Assembly (NCBI RefSeq): GCF_005116675.2
Contig: NZ_CP050699.1
Span: 5,078,501-5,142,500 of the forward strand
From: Desulfosediminicola ganghwensis
GTDB taxonomy: Bacteria; Desulfobacterota; Desulfobulbia; Desulfobulbales; Desulfocapsaceae
Length of the DNA: 64,000 nucleotides
Reading direction: 5' to 3'
Shown: positions 17,018 through 26,113 of the stretch, one piece after another
Position numbering within the stretch: the stretch's first letter is position 1
How the letters are laid out: every line of letters starts with the position of its first letter
Position numbers and translations under genes: made by a program
Notes under the pieces: model-generated
What the model was told of the DNA's origin: nothing
Seen by the model: the letters and a program-made list of their open reading frames with translations, nothing else
The model's database searches: none

Positions 17018-19153
17018 TCACGAGTAGCTTTTACGTGCAAGTACCTCCCTTGGTTTCGCACCATCCGCAGGCCCTACCAACCCTTCCTTTTCCATGGTCT
17101 CAATCATTCTTGCGGCCCTGTTGTAGCCAACCCGTAACCTTCTCTGCAGGGAAGAAATTGAAGCCTGACCTGACTCCGTAATGAACTGGACAGCCTCATC
17201 ATATCTTTCGTCATAATCCTCATCGCCATTCTCCCCGCCACCTGCCGATTCTTTTTCAATCTCCTCAATAATCGTGTCGTCATATGTCGACTCTCCCTGC
17301 TTTTTGAGAAACTCGACAATTTCAGAAGTTTCTTTCTCAGAGATATACGCGCCATGAATCCGCTGCAGACTCGAACCTCCCGGTGCAAGGTAAAGCATAT
17401 CACCAGCACCAAGCAGATGTTCTGCCCCGCTGGTATCGAGAATAGTACGTGAGTCGATCTTGGAAGAAACCCGAAAGGAGATTCGAGTAGGGAAGTTTGC
17501 TTTGATTAGACCGGTCAAAACATCAACTGATGGCCTCTGGGTTGCAAGAATAAGGTGAATACCTGCGGCGCGAGCCATCTGGGCAAGCCTGGCAATAGCC
17601 GCTTCCACATCCTTGGATGCCACCATCATCAAATCGGCTAATTCATCTACAATCACAACAATATACGGCATTTTCTCCTCTGCCGTCTTGTTGTAAGAAT
17701 CAAAGGATTTCACTTTTGCTTCTTCAAGCATCTTGTAGCGACGTTCCATCTCACGCACCGCCCAGTTCAATGCCCGGGAAGCAAGTTTGGGATCAACTAC
17801 CACCGGGTGAAGCAGATGCGGAATGCCTTCATACCCTGACAGCTCAATGCGTTTAGGGTCAATCATCAAAAAGCGCACCTCATCAGGCGTCGCATTATAT
17901 AATATTGAAGCTATTATGGTGTTGATTCCTACCGACTTTCCTGCTCCGGTTGCACCTGCAATAAGTAAATGCGGCATCTTTGCCAGATTGCCCACAGCTA
18001 TATTACCGATCACATCAAGACCAAGTGCGATGGTGAGCTTTGAAGAGTTGCTTCTGTACTGTTTCGCACCAAGCAGATCACGGATATAGACTATTTGCCT
18101 GTTCTCGTTAGGAATCTCAATACCAAGAGCGGCTTTACCCGGAATGGAGCCGACCACACGCACCGATTTTGCTTTCAGCCCGAGGGCCAGGTCATCAGCA
18201 AGCCCGACAATTTTATTTATTTTGATACCAGGTGCCGGCGAAAATTCGTAGGTGGTAACAACCGGCCCCGGGGAAATGCCGACCACACTGCCGGAAACAC
18301 CAAAATTCTTGAGCTTTTGTTCCAACTGTTTGGAGACCTTGTAATACACCTCATGATCAACCTTCTCCTGCTCCTGCTCGTTTTTGGCGAGCAGGGAGAG
18401 CGGTGGCAGTTTCCAGTCACCTCGAGCCAATTGGGTCATGGCAAATTCATCATCCTTTGCTGACTCAACAACCTTTTGTGGCAGTTCCTTGACCAAGGGT
18501 TTACTACTTGCCGGCAGTAACGCAGTTTCTATAACCGGTTTCGCATCACGTTCTGGCTTCAGAAGTTTTTGTTTGCCTCCAGCCCTGACAGGAACATGCT
18601 CTTTTTTCTTGCACGCATTCCAGACAAATCTGAATAAACTCCTGGCAGTAGCTCCAAGCAGCACCAACAATCGGTATGGTGAAAACTGGGTTGAAAGCAT
18701 CAGTGACAGAAGGAAAATAAAAATCAAGACCAGCAAAGTCCCGCCATTTCCCATCAATGAGCTGGCGAGAGAGAAAAACGACCTACCGAGGAAACCTCCC
18801 CGTTCGATATAATCAGGCTCATAGAACGCTGTAGCAGAAAGCAGACCACAGAAGGATATAACTGCACCTGTGAGACCGAGAGTAACCTGGGGAAGGCGCT
18901 CAAAAGACATGCGCGGGCTGAAGAACAATGCCGAAAGCAGCAGGAGAAGAACGGCCAGAAGGTACCCACCCCAGCCGACAAAACCAAATAAAACCTGTGC
19001 TATGAGAAGACCTATCTCACCACACCAGCTGGAACCGGTATCAAGACTTGCTGAGAGAAGGCTCAGGAAAAGAAATAGAGAGGAAAATATGCCGAGAACA
19101 GCCACGAATTCCTGTTTGAATCCGGGGCGAGACTGCTCTTTGTTTTGAGTCAT
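17018..19153 (-). CDS. ftsK: DNA translocase FtsK/SpoIIIE
   Basis: Septum-associated DNA pump that moves chromosome ends apart and activates XerCD at dif. At 711 residues it is a short-linker FtsK. Four hydrophobic helices lie within the first ~175 residues, followed by a charged linker (about 180-260). The motor has Walker A GATGAGKSVG near residue 400 and Walker B YIVVIVDELADLMM near 493. A C-terminal winged-helix gamma domain (about 645-711, ASISSLQRRLRVGYNRAARM) reads KOPS. It ends a co-directional run with nusB and the rib genes, 118 bases downstream of nusB. The C-terminus KPREVLARKSYS is complete. Confidence 0.97.
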   Translation of the reverse strand: MTQNKEQSRPGFKQEFVAVLGIFSSLFLFLSLLSASLDTGSSWCGEIGLLIAQVLFGFVGWGGYLLAVLLLLLSALFFSPRMSFERLPQVTLGLTGAVISFCGLLSATAFYEPDYIERGGFLGRSFFSLASSLMGNGGTLLVLIFIFLLSLMLSTQFSPYRLLVLLGATARSLFRFVWNACKKKEHVPVRAGGKQKLLKPERDAKPVIETALLPASSKPLVKELPQKVVESAKDDEFAMTQLARGDWKLPPLSLLAKNEQEQEKVDHEVYYKVSKQLEQKLKNFGVSGSVVGISPGPVVTTYEFSPAPGIKINKIVGLADDLALGLKAKSVRVVGSIPGKAALGIEIPNENRQIVYIRDLLGAKQYRSNSSKLTIALGLDVIGNIAVGNLAKMPHLLIAGATGAGKSVGINTIIASILYNATPDEVRFLMIDPKRIELSGYEGIPHLLHPVVVDPKLASRALNWAVREMERRYKMLEEAKVKSFDSYNKTAEEKMPYIVVIVDELADLMMVASKDVEAAIARLAQMARAAGIHLILATQRPSVDVLTGLIKANFPTRISFRVSSKIDSRTILDTSGAEHLLGAGDMLYLAPGGSSLQRIHGAYISEKETSEIVEFLKKQGESTYDDTIIEEIEKESAGGGENGDEDYDERYDEAVQFITESGQASISSLQRRLRVGYNRAARMIETMEKEGLVGPADGAKPREVLARKSYS

Positions 19154-19271
19154 AATGTGCAGAATGCTCCTGAAGATACTGATTGATAACTATTAAAACA
19201 ACCAAGCAAAGTAGTCGGAAATTACTAGAAATGCAAGGTCGCCAAGTTTCAAAGGATCTTCAGGAACTGCA

Positions 19272-19697
19272 CTATGACCTGATTGAGGTTTTTACAGCGT
19301 CGAGGACACCATTAATAAAGGCCGGAGATTCATCACCGGCAAATCGCTTAGCGATTTCAACTGCCTCGTTTATTGCTACCTGATCGGGAATCTCATCAGC
19401 GGACATCATCTCAAATACGGCCAGACGCAGTATATTGCGATCTGTAGCCGCAATTCTGGCCAGCCGCCAGTTACTGGCTGCCTGCTCAATACAGGTATCA
19501 ATTTCGATGCGGTCCCTCAGGATGCCCACAAGTAGCTGCTGCGCATACGGTCGTGCTTTCCTGTTCACCTGATACAAGGTACAGAAAGAATCAAACCGTT
19601 CTAAAAAGTTTTCTACCTGGTGACCTTCCTCCAGCATAAAGTCCTCTTGAAAGAGAAACTGCAGGGCGGCCTCACGGGCTTTTCGACGAACTCCCAT
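19272..19697 (-). CDS. nusB: Transcription antitermination factor NusB
   Basis: NusB, with ribosomal protein S10, binds boxA in rRNA leaders and supports processive antitermination and ribosome assembly. At 141 residues it is of standard length and predicted all-helical. Family features include the start RRKAREAALQFLFQED and the C-terminal IAKRFAGDESPAFINGVLDAV block that ends most NusB proteins. It lies 147 bases downstream of ribH, a pairing common in many bacteria. Confidence 0.97.
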   Translation of the reverse strand: MGVRRKAREAALQFLFQEDFMLEEGHQVENFLERFDSFCTLYQVNRKARPYAQQLLVGILRDRIEIDTCIEQAASNWRLARIAATDRNILRLAVFEMMSADEIPDQVAINEAVEIAKRFAGDESPAFINGVLDAVKTSIRS

Positions 19698-19844
19698 AAA
19701 ATATCAACTTAGTGTCTAAAATACCAGAACAGGAGGTCGAAATCAGATATCGACCAGACACCTTTCTTCAGACCTCCTGTACTAAAGATTACCGGAAGCA
19801 GTATTCCTGCCTCCGACTACTTCTCTATTCCTGCTTTGCGTATA

Positions 19845-20312
19845 TCAGTCAATATTTTCAAGCAGGTTCGCCATCTCAATGGCAGCGATGGCAACCTCAG
19901 CACCCTTGTTACCGGCCTTGGTACCACTGCGTTCAATTGCCTGCTCAATAGTCTCGGTGGTAAGGACACCGAAAAGAACAGGGATGCCGCTTTCAAGACT
20001 CACCTGGGCAGTACCCTTGGATGCCTCATTGACAACCACGTCAAAATGAGGGGTCGCGCCACGGATAACGGCACCAAGAGTTATGATTGCGTCATACTTT
20101 TGTGTTCCTGCGAGCTTCTTGGCAGCAAGAGGAATCTCGAAAGCACCGGGTACCCGAACAACATCAATATCATTGTCCAGTGCACCGGAACGAACCAGGG
20201 AATCGATTGCGCCTTCAAGCAATTTATCGGCAACAAATGAGTTGAATCGCGCAACAATTATGCCGAATTTTTTGCCATCAGCTTTGAGGTTCCCCTCAAT
20301 AAAATTAGCCAT
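19845..20312 (-). CDS. ribH: 6,7-dimethyl-8-ribityllumazine synthase
   Basis: Lumazine synthase, which condenses the pyrimidine intermediate with 3,4-dihydroxy-2-butanone 4-phosphate to give lumazine, the substrate of RibE. At 155 residues it has the family length. [20 protein letters not shown] is at about 17-36, [19 protein letters not shown] at about 52-70, and [14 protein letters not shown] (about 82-95) carries the catalytic histidine. It lies 63 bases after ribBA. The two enzymes feed each other and probably share one mRNA. Confidence 0.97.
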   Translation of the reverse strand: MANFIEGNLKADGKKFGIIVARFNSFVADKLLEGAIDSLVRSGALDNDIDVVRVPGAFEIPLAAKKLAGTQKYDAIITLGAVIRGATPHFDVVVNEASKGTAQVSLESGIPVLFGVLTTETIEQAIERSGTKAGNKGAEVAIAAIEMANLLENID

Positions 20313-20375
20313 CTTTTCTCCTTAAACCATATCTATTCTCATAAAGCCTTACTGCTATCTGGGTAACAGTACGGC

Positions 20376-21593
20376 CTACTCTTCAACTTCGATAAGGTGC
20401 CCCATACGATCGCGCTTACAGACGAGGTAACCTTTGCTCTCATCGCCTGCGGCAATCTCAATAGGAAATCGGGCGACCACCTCGAGACCATACGCCTCAA
20501 GGCCAACAATCTTCTTCGGGTTGTTGGTCAAAAGCGCCATCCGGGTAATTCCGAGATCACGGAGAATCTGAGCACCGATACCGTAGTCACGCAGGTCGGC
20601 ATCGAAACCAAGTTTGAGGTTCGCTTCAACAGTATCGAAACCTTCATCCTGGAGATTATACGCTTTCAACTTATTGACCAGCCCGATTCCACGCCCTTCC
20701 TGGCGCATGTACAGAACGACACCGGCACCTTCCTGATCGATCATCTGCATGGCTGCACTCAGCTGAAGACCACAGTCGCAGCGGGAAGAACCGAACACAT
20801 CTCCGGTAAGGCACTCTGAGTGGACACGTACCAGAACTTTATCCTGGTTACTGATATCACCTTTCACCAGTGCAAGATGCTCAAGCTCATCAACATCGTT
20901 GGTGTACACGATAGAACGGAACTCACCGGCATGCTCGGTCGGAATACGTGCTTCAACCTGCCTGTGTACCAAAACATCCTGCTTCAGGCGGTAGGCAACA
21001 AGATCAGCGATGGTCGCAATTTTCAGGTCGTGCTCTTCTGCAAATTTGACGAGGTCAGGCATGCGGGACATGGTCCCGTCATCATTCATGATCTCACAAA
21101 TAACACCCGCGGTTCGCATTCCGGCAAGACGGGCGAGATCTACCGACCCTTCAGTCTGACCGGTACGAACCAGCACACCGCCTTTTTTAGCTCTTAGCGG
21201 GAAAATGTGGCCAGGGCTGATCAAATCACGGGGCTTTGCATCTGGCGCTACTGCCGCCTCGATGGTACGGGCACGGTCTGCGGCGGAAATACCAGTTGAA
21301 ACTCCGGTACGGGCTTCGATGCTGATGGTAAAACCAGTTCCGTATGGTGACTTATTATTGGTGACCATCATCGGCAATTCGAGCTGGTCCACAATATCCG
21401 GACTCATGGTCAGACAGATCAGACCACGACCGTATTTGGCCATGAAGTTAATGTGCTCGGCGGTACACGCCTCGGCTGCCATACATAAATCACCCTCGTT
21501 TTCACGATCTTCATCGTCAACCAGAATGATCATCTTACCAGCTTTGATATCTTCAATTACTTCTTCTATAGGACTTACTGCCATAGCATTCAC
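20376..21593 (-). CDS. ribBA: Bifunctional 3,4-dihydroxy-2-butanone 4-phosphate synthase / GTP cyclohydrolase II
   Basis: Fusion enzyme making both precursors of riboflavin. The 405 residues divide into an N-terminal RibB domain (about 1-205) and a C-terminal RibA domain (about 206-405). RibB has the acidic substrate loop VDDEDRENEGDL at about 25-36 and the histidine block PGHIFPLRAKKGGVLVRTG. RibA has zinc-site cysteines in HSECLTGDVFGSSRCDCGLQ and the GTP-binding YMRQEGRGIGL. Both domains keep their key residues. It is flanked by ribE and ribH. No FMN riboswitch was seen before the cluster. Confidence 0.97.
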   Translation of the reverse strand: MNAMAVSPIEEVIEDIKAGKMIILVDDEDRENEGDLCMAAEACTAEHINFMAKYGRGLICLTMSPDIVDQLELPMMVTNNKSPYGTGFTISIEARTGVSTGISAADRARTIEAAVAPDAKPRDLISPGHIFPLRAKKGGVLVRTGQTEGSVDLARLAGMRTAGVICEIMNDDGTMSRMPDLVKFAEEHDLKIATIADLVAYRLKQDVLVHRQVEARIPTEHAGEFRSIVYTNDVDELEHLALVKGDISNQDKVLVRVHSECLTGDVFGSSRCDCGLQLSAAMQMIDQEGAGVVLYMRQEGRGIGLVNKLKAYNLQDEGFDTVEANLKLGFDADLRDYGIGAQILRDLGITRMALLTNNPKKIVGLEAYGLEVVARFPIEIAAGDESKGYLVCKRDRMGHLIEVEE

Positions 21594-21632
21594 GAGTAAA
21601 AAGGTTAGTTCAATACCCGACTAAAGGGTGCT

Positions 21633-22298
21633 TTAGAGGAACCCATGTTCGGCTAGGAACCCCGGGGTTATATGAGCCTGCTCTTTCTGACCGTTGCCGG
21701 CAAGCCTTCCACCGGCGAGGAGCAGATTTTCTATATATTTACCGATCACATCCACCTCAATGTTTACACCATGGCCAGCTTTGAGCTGACCAAGGGTGGT
21801 AACCTTGAGGGTGTGTGGAATAATAGATACAGAAAAGGTACCGGGTGCGCAACTGTTAACAGTAAGACTAATACCGTCTATTGTTACGGAACCTTTCTCA
21901 ATTATGTACTTCGAGTGAACTTCGGGCAAGGTGAAGGTGAAGATAGTGTAATCACCCACCGGTTCTATCCGTTTCACATCGGCCATGCAGTCTATATGAC
22001 CCGAGACCAGATGGCCACCAAGCCGGTCTGAGAGTTTCAGAGCCCGCTCCATGTTGATGGAATCGCCTACGGTAAACTTCCCAAGCTTGGTACGGGAGAG
22101 CGTTTCCGGCGAGACATCTGCGGTGAAACGACGACCTGTAATATTATAGGCAGTAAGACATGCTCCCGAACACGCTATGGATTCGCCTTCCATTGGCTCA
22201 TCCAGGTCAAAGCCTGCTTCGAGATCAAAAGCCACACCTCCGCCCACTGTTCTCCTGGCCAGTAATTTGCCGACGCCTTGTATTATTCCTGTGAACAT
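21633..22298 (-). CDS. ribE: Riboflavin synthase, alpha subunit
   Basis: Converts two lumazine molecules into riboflavin and a recycled pyrimidine. It has 221 residues made of two similar lumazine-binding domains. The first starts with the diagnostic MFTGIIQGVGKL and holds ESIACSGACLTAY; the second begins around residue 98 with GGHLVSGHIDCMADV and holds GSVTIDGISLTVNS. It is the first rib gene in this minus-strand run, 21 bases after a TPR protein gene and 39 bases before ribBA. ribD is absent from the window. Confidence 0.96.
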   Translation of the reverse strand: MFTGIIQGVGKLLARRTVGGGVAFDLEAGFDLDEPMEGESIACSGACLTAYNITGRRFTADVSPETLSRTKLGKFTVGDSINMERALKLSDRLGGHLVSGHIDCMADVKRIEPVGDYTIFTFTLPEVHSKYIIEKGSVTIDGISLTVNSCAPGTFSVSIIPHTLKVTTLGQLKAGHGVNIEVDVIGKYIENLLLAGGRLAGNGQKEQAHITPGFLAEHGFL

Positions 22299-22319
22299 AT
22301 TATCCGGCCTGGACGGATG

Positions 22320-22928
22320 CTATGCACCCGCCTCCAATTCCTTAGCTTTCTGCTCGAATTCATCAGCAGTGGCTGCATGCTTGAAATTACGATGAATTGA
22401 AGCGATAGTCCTGTACGCATCAGCAGCCTTGGCTGGCTCCTCTGCCTCAATATAAATTCCGGCAAGAGTTTCGAGCAACTCGACACTGCCACGCGGATTA
22501 TTGTTGTTCTGATGGGTATCGAGGATGTCGAAACACGCCTCCACAGCCTTACCATAGTTCTTCTGACCGCGATATACCTCTACAAATTTAGAAGAAAGCG
22601 CCATAAGACTCATGGGATCATCAAATTCAATACAGAGATCCCAGGCACGCTTGTAATGATTCTCTGCACCTGTGAAATCACCCTTGGCAAGACAGACATG
22701 CCCAAGCTGGTTAGCTGCATTGGCAATCCCGGTCTTATCTCCCTTTTCCTCGTAACCGAGAAGGGCATTATGCAGGGAAATTGCTGCCTGGGAAAGGTTA
22801 CCGTTATCAAGAAAGCGCTTGCCTTCCTCATAATCGGCCTTTACTGGATCCGCAGGCTTTTTATTCTTATCATCACTATCACCGGTCATCGGACCGATGG
22901 AATTTAAATTCTGAATCGGATTACTCAT
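22320..22928 (-). CDS. Tetratricopeptide-repeat protein
   Basis: A 202-residue protein with no signal peptide, of which most after residue ~28 is helical TPR-like repeats (for example LSQAAISLHNALLGYEEKGD, FTGAENHYKRAWDLCIEFDD and YGKAVEACFDILDTHQNN). Such repeats usually mediate protein contacts; the partner is unknown. It starts 2 bases after the HEAT-like protein gene and ends 21 bases before ribE, so it is likely translated from the same mRNA as both. Conservation with the HEAT gene would support a joint role. I do not recognise a specific named family. Confidence 0.85.
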   Translation of the reverse strand: MSNPIQNLNSIGPMTGDSDDKNKKPADPVKADYEEGKRFLDNGNLSQAAISLHNALLGYEEKGDKTGIANAANQLGHVCLAKGDFTGAENHYKRAWDLCIEFDDPMSLMALSSKFVEVYRGQKNYGKAVEACFDILDTHQNNNNPRGSVELLETLAGIYIEAEEPAKAADAYRTIASIHRNFKHAATADEFEQKAKELEAGA

Positions 22929-22930
22929 TG

Positions 22931-24070
22931 TTATTCTTTTTTACCTCCCTGAATTGCCGCAAGCGCGATCGAGGCCTCGTTGGCAACAGTAGTGGAAATC
23001 ATACGGCCTTTCTCCCAGATCAGCAGCTCAGCCTCATCTCCGGACAAAGCCATAATTTGAATGGACGCCTCAGAAGCAGTGATTCGACCAAGCAGCCGTA
23101 CAACATGACCACGGACTGCCGCATCAGGATGCTCCAGGAAATGAAAAAGGTTAAAAAACGGAGTGTCACGGATCAGATCCGGCCTCGTTTCCGCAATTTC
23201 ACCCAAGGCCCATAGCACCTGTACTCTGGTTGTGTCCTGGCCCAGGAAATTGAGCAGATACCTGGTAAAGGCTCCAAAGATATCTGGCCGGCCAGCGATC
23301 ACGCTCCCAAGCGTTTCGACCATTCCCCAGTGGGTAGCCGCAGAATCATTGCACGCCTCATAGAGACGATGTAATAACTCTGAGACCTGTCCTGGCTCGC
23401 GGGTCGCAACTCGGGCACTTACCTGGCCTATCATCCAGGCCACATGCCACCTCTGGTCATCATAGGGAGTATAAAGCAACCGTTGCATGAGCCGGACAGT
23501 CTTCTTGTCGTCAAAACAAAGCGCAACAAGACCGTCGACATCAGACTGCTCGACCATCTCCTTCACCAACCGTTTGTTGGCCCGCTGCTTCTTCCTGTTT
23601 TTGTCGGGAGCAGGCTCGACCACTGGCCGGTTCTCATCCAGCATCTGCTGTACAGCTTCCTGCTGGAGACCATTCTCCTTTCGGGCTTTGATGCGACTGG
23701 CGATGTCTTTAATCTCAGTGTGCAGACGTACGAAGTAGAGAACACCTCGGACCGGGCGACCATCGACATTGCCTTTGTCCATTACCTCGTGGTACTGCTC
23801 ATCATAGTTCTCTATCCGGCCCGTGAGGTAATCATCTTCCGGCAGCAACTCCCAGGCAAAGTCCCAGTTGTCCTTACAGGCATGAACCAGCGCCTCAACC
23901 ATGGCGGCACCAACATTGTGGCCGGTTGCGTCACTGGTATAAATTGCTCCACACTGGCATTCACCTACCGGGAACTCATTGAGCTTTCTTTCGGCAGCAT
24001 CACCGGGACGTCCTACCTTTTGCCCGCAAAACGGGCACCACGGCGGATTCTTGATATCTGACTTACTCAT
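22931..24070 (-). CDS. Zinc-ribbon plus HEAT-like repeat protein, possibly the DVU0298 family
   Basis: A 379-residue cytoplasmic protein of unknown function. The N-terminus has a likely zinc ribbon: C12-x2-C15 (WCPFCGQK) and C38-x-C40 (GECQCGAIYTSD). A basic linker lies near residues 125-175. The C-terminal ~200 residues look like HEAT/PBS-lyase-type helical repeats (VDGLVALCFDDKKTVRLMQR, and DAAVRGHVVRLLGRITASEA near residue 334). The overall look resembles proteins annotated as DVU0298 family in sulfate reducers; I give this from memory and with limited confidence. It lies between two TPR genes, 36 bases after the first and 2 bases before the second. Confidence 0.75.
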   Translation of the reverse strand: MSKSDIKNPPWCPFCGQKVGRPGDAAERKLNEFPVGECQCGAIYTSDATGHNVGAAMVEALVHACKDNWDFAWELLPEDDYLTGRIENYDEQYHEVMDKGNVDGRPVRGVLYFVRLHTEIKDIASRIKARKENGLQQEAVQQMLDENRPVVEPAPDKNRKKQRANKRLVKEMVEQSDVDGLVALCFDDKKTVRLMQRLLYTPYDDQRWHVAWMIGQVSARVATREPGQVSELLHRLYEACNDSAATHWGMVETLGSVIAGRPDIFGAFTRYLLNFLGQDTTRVQVLWALGEIAETRPDLIRDTPFFNLFHFLEHPDAAVRGHVVRLLGRITASEASIQIMALSGDEAELLIWEKGRMISTTVANEASIALAAIQGGKKE

Positions 24071-24106
24071 GGAAACTCTTTGTTAAGGTGGATTTCTGAC
24101 TTCGGC

Positions 24107-24736
24107 TTACTGCAGCTTCTCTGCTAGCGCTGCATTGAAGTTTGGATCCACCGAATATCCGAGTTCCTGAGCTTTCAGCATATGCTTGTGTGCCTCTGCG
24201 AATTCCTGCTTGAAATAGAGGGATACTGCAAGATTATTGTGACCAAGCGCAGAGTCAGGTTCAATCTCAAGAGCCTTGAGGGCCGCGGTGACAGCTCGGT
24301 CATCTTCGCCCTTCATGGTGAGCACGGAAGTGAGGTTCAGCCAGGCTGTAACAAGTTTAGGGTCATATTTCAGAGCAAGGTCGTAATTCTCGATTGCTTT
24401 CTCCAGCTCGTTGCTCTGCTGACAGATAAGGCCGAGATTTGCGTAGGCCTGTGCTGATTCCGGCTGAACTTTGACAGCTTGCTCGTTGAGAGCCTTCGCT
24501 TTATCGAGTTTACCCTGACCAAAGAAAATTGCGCCGAGATTTACCATGCTGTCAGCATTCAGGGGATCAATCTCGATAGCTTTTTCAAGGGATTTAATCG
24601 CGTCTTCAATCCTACCCGCCTTCATGTATACCAGGCCGAGATGATGATGGGCCATCAACGACTCCGGATGTTGCTCGCACTTCTTCTCAAGTTCTTCGAT
24701 GATCTTTACGAGATCTTCGCTAAGTTGCTCTGCCAT
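24107..24736 (-). CDS. Tetratricopeptide-repeat protein
   Basis: A 209-residue protein built almost wholly of canonical 34-residue TPR units: SLMAHHHLGLVYMKAGRIED, ADSMVNLGAIFFGQGKLDKA, AQAYANLGLICQQSNELEKA, VTAWLNLTSVLTMKGEDDRA and SALGHNNLAVSLYFKQEFAE. No signal peptide or membrane helix is visible, so it is probably a cytoplasmic scaffold. It is first in the run TPR, HEAT-like, TPR, ribE, ribBA, ribH, nusB, ftsK. An extended -10 element and a perfect 18-base palindrome lie upstream. The specific function is unknown. Confidence 0.85.
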   Translation of the reverse strand: MAEQLSEDLVKIIEELEKKCEQHPESLMAHHHLGLVYMKAGRIEDAIKSLEKAIEIDPLNADSMVNLGAIFFGQGKLDKAKALNEQAVKVQPESAQAYANLGLICQQSNELEKAIENYDLALKYDPKLVTAWLNLTSVLTMKGEDDRAVTAALKALEIEPDSALGHNNLAVSLYFKQEFAEAHKHMLKAQELGYSVDPNFNAALAEKLQ

Positions 24737-24761
24737 TGCTCACCTCAATATTAAAAAATGT

Positions 24762-24779
24762 CTTTCATCCGGATGAAAG
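24762..24779. repeat. Perfect 18-base palindrome upstream of the TPR gene
   Basis: CTTTCATCCGGATGAAAG is perfectly self-complementary with no spacer, 26 bases before the ATG of the TPR gene and just downstream of an extended -10 box. A zero-loop palindrome is better suited to a dimeric DNA-binding regulator than to an RNA hairpin. Confidence 0.5.
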
Positions 24780-24803
24780 CATATTATGCTCTCCCCGGAT
24801 GGG

Positions 24804-24812
24804 ATTATATCA
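24804..24812 (-). promoter_or_regulatory. Extended -10 promoter upstream of the TPR-rib run
   Basis: The minus strand reads TGATATAAT, an extended -10 element with a full TATAAT at 24804-24809. No good -35 hexamer is present at 17 bases, which is tolerated for extended -10 promoters. The predicted start is near 24797. Confidence 0.45.
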
Positions 24813-24862
24813 CGTCAGTACAGCAACATCAGCCAGATGCATGACCAACATTGCTGCTTACT

Positions 24863-24885
24863 TGTAGACCTAAAAACGGTCTACA
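24863..24885 (-). repeat. Inverted repeat downstream of ribF
   Basis: TGTAGACC (24863-24870) and GGTCTACA (24878-24885) are a perfect 8-base inverted repeat around a 7-base A-rich loop, 66 bases past the ribF stop. No T-tract follows on the minus strand, so the terminator role is uncertain. Confidence 0.35.
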
Positions 24886-24951
24886 CTATAGACACCATCG
24901 ATCGACATGCAAGAAGAAAAAAGTCGGTTTTTCACATTTGTGCGACCCTGT

Positions 24952-25923
24952 TCAACTATTGAATTTATCTGTGCAGGAGATTACCAGCTCCTTGCTCTGA
25001 TGAGCCAGAACCTGTCTAGCCTGCACAACGTCTCGACTAATCTGTTCGGCGAGATCCTTCACACCACTGAATTTTCGTTCGCTGCGGATAAACTCAAGCA
25101 GATTGACTTTTATAGGTTTACCGTAGATATCCTGATTGAAATCGAAAATATGTGTTTCTGCGACCAACTCATCTTCGCCAAAGGTGGGGTTGCGACCGAT
25201 ATTGATTATGCCACCATAACATTTTCCGTCACAAATAACTTGTGAAACATATACCCCCAGCCTAGGCACCAGGTCCTCTTTGGCAAAACGAAGGTTGGCA
25301 GTGGGAAAGCCGATCTGCTTGCCGCCACGTTGTTTTCCGTATTGTACTTCACCGCGGATCTGGTAACTTCGACCGAGAAGCCTTCGGGCCTCGCCCATGT
25401 TACCTTCTGCAAGCAAAGTTCTTATACGGGTTGAGCTGACAAGCATATCACCTACATACTGAGCCTCGACTACGGTCACCGAAAATCCTTTCTCTTCCCC
25501 TTGCTTTTTGAGAAAGGGGATATTTCCTGACCGGTTTTTCCCAAAGGCATAATCGTACCCCACCACCAACTCTTTCATGCCAAGTCCACCGAGCAGAACT
25601 TCGTCGACGAAGTATTCGGCCGTTGTCTTGGCAAACTCCTTGGTAAATGGGACGACCAGCATCACGTCGATACCGGCCATCTCAACGAGCTCTATTTTCT
25701 GCTCGCAATTGGAAATCAGCTTAATTCCCCCAGGCCGAAGAACCTGCAGCGGATGAGGGTCGAATGTTATGGCAACACTTTTCCCGTTCAGCCTGTTGGC
25801 CCTGGCCGCAACTTCGGCAAATAACTGCTGATGCCCAAGGTGAACACCATCAAAATTCCCAATGGTGACACAGGCGTTAACCAGCGGTCCGTCGATATCC
25901 TCAATCTTCCTTACTATTCTCAT
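24952..25923 (-). CDS. ribF: Bifunctional riboflavin kinase / FAD synthetase
   Basis: Converts riboflavin to FMN and then FAD. The 323-residue protein has an N-terminal nucleotidyltransferase domain (about 1-180) with GNFDGVHLGHQQLF at about 23-36 and the SSTRIRTLLAEG site near 167. A C-terminal flavokinase domain (about 185-305) shows KQIGFPTANL and the NIGRNPTFG motif. It is 215 bases upstream of the TPR-rib run and separate from it. It is divergent from tRNA-Leu, whose -35 box lies about 50 bases before the ribF ATG. FAD demand here is high because AprA, QmoA and QmoB are all flavoproteins. Confidence 0.97.
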   Translation of the reverse strand: MRIVRKIEDIDGPLVNACVTIGNFDGVHLGHQQLFAEVAARANRLNGKSVAITFDPHPLQVLRPGGIKLISNCEQKIELVEMAGIDVMLVVPFTKEFAKTTAEYFVDEVLLGGLGMKELVVGYDYAFGKNRSGNIPFLKKQGEEKGFSVTVVEAQYVGDMLVSSTRIRTLLAEGNMGEARRLLGRSYQIRGEVQYGKQRGGKQIGFPTANLRFAKEDLVPRLGVYVSQVICDGKCYGGIINIGRNPTFGEDELVAETHIFDFNQDIYGKPIKVNLLEFIRSERKFSGVKDLAEQISRDVVQARQVLAHQSKELVISCTDKFNS

Positions 25924-25973
25924 TTCTTAAAAACTAATTTGATATTTTTTTAACTTTTGTGAAAAATAAAGTG

Positions 25974-26002
25974 TTGACAAAAAACTCACGATCAAGCATT
26001 AT
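25974..26002 (+). promoter_or_regulatory. Promoter of tRNA-Leu
   Basis: TTGACA (25974-25979) and CATTAT (25997-26002) are spaced by 17 bases. Transcription would begin near 26009, about 11 bases before the mature tRNA. Confidence 0.75.
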
Positions 26003-26019
26003 CACGGCCGTTGTCGCAA

Positions 26020-26106
26020 GCCGAAGTGGCGGAATTGGTAGACGCGCTAGGTTCAGGGTCTAGTGGGGGCATCCCCGTGGAAGTTCGAGTCTTCTCTTCG
26101 GCACCA
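26020..26106 (+). tRNA. tRNA-Leu (anticodon CAG)
   Basis: An 87-base class II tRNA with acceptor GCCGAAG / CTTCGGC, anticodon CAG in the loop TTCAGGG, a long variable arm and T-loop TTCGAGT. The CCA end is encoded at 26104-26106. It is transcribed alone and followed by a terminator. Confidence 0.96.
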
Positions 26107-26113
26107 AATGAAT

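Noticed and set aside
24737..24951. Possible FMN riboswitch before the riboflavin run
   Set aside because: The conserved FMN-element boxes were not found in the spacer; only a palindrome and a small inverted repeat are present.
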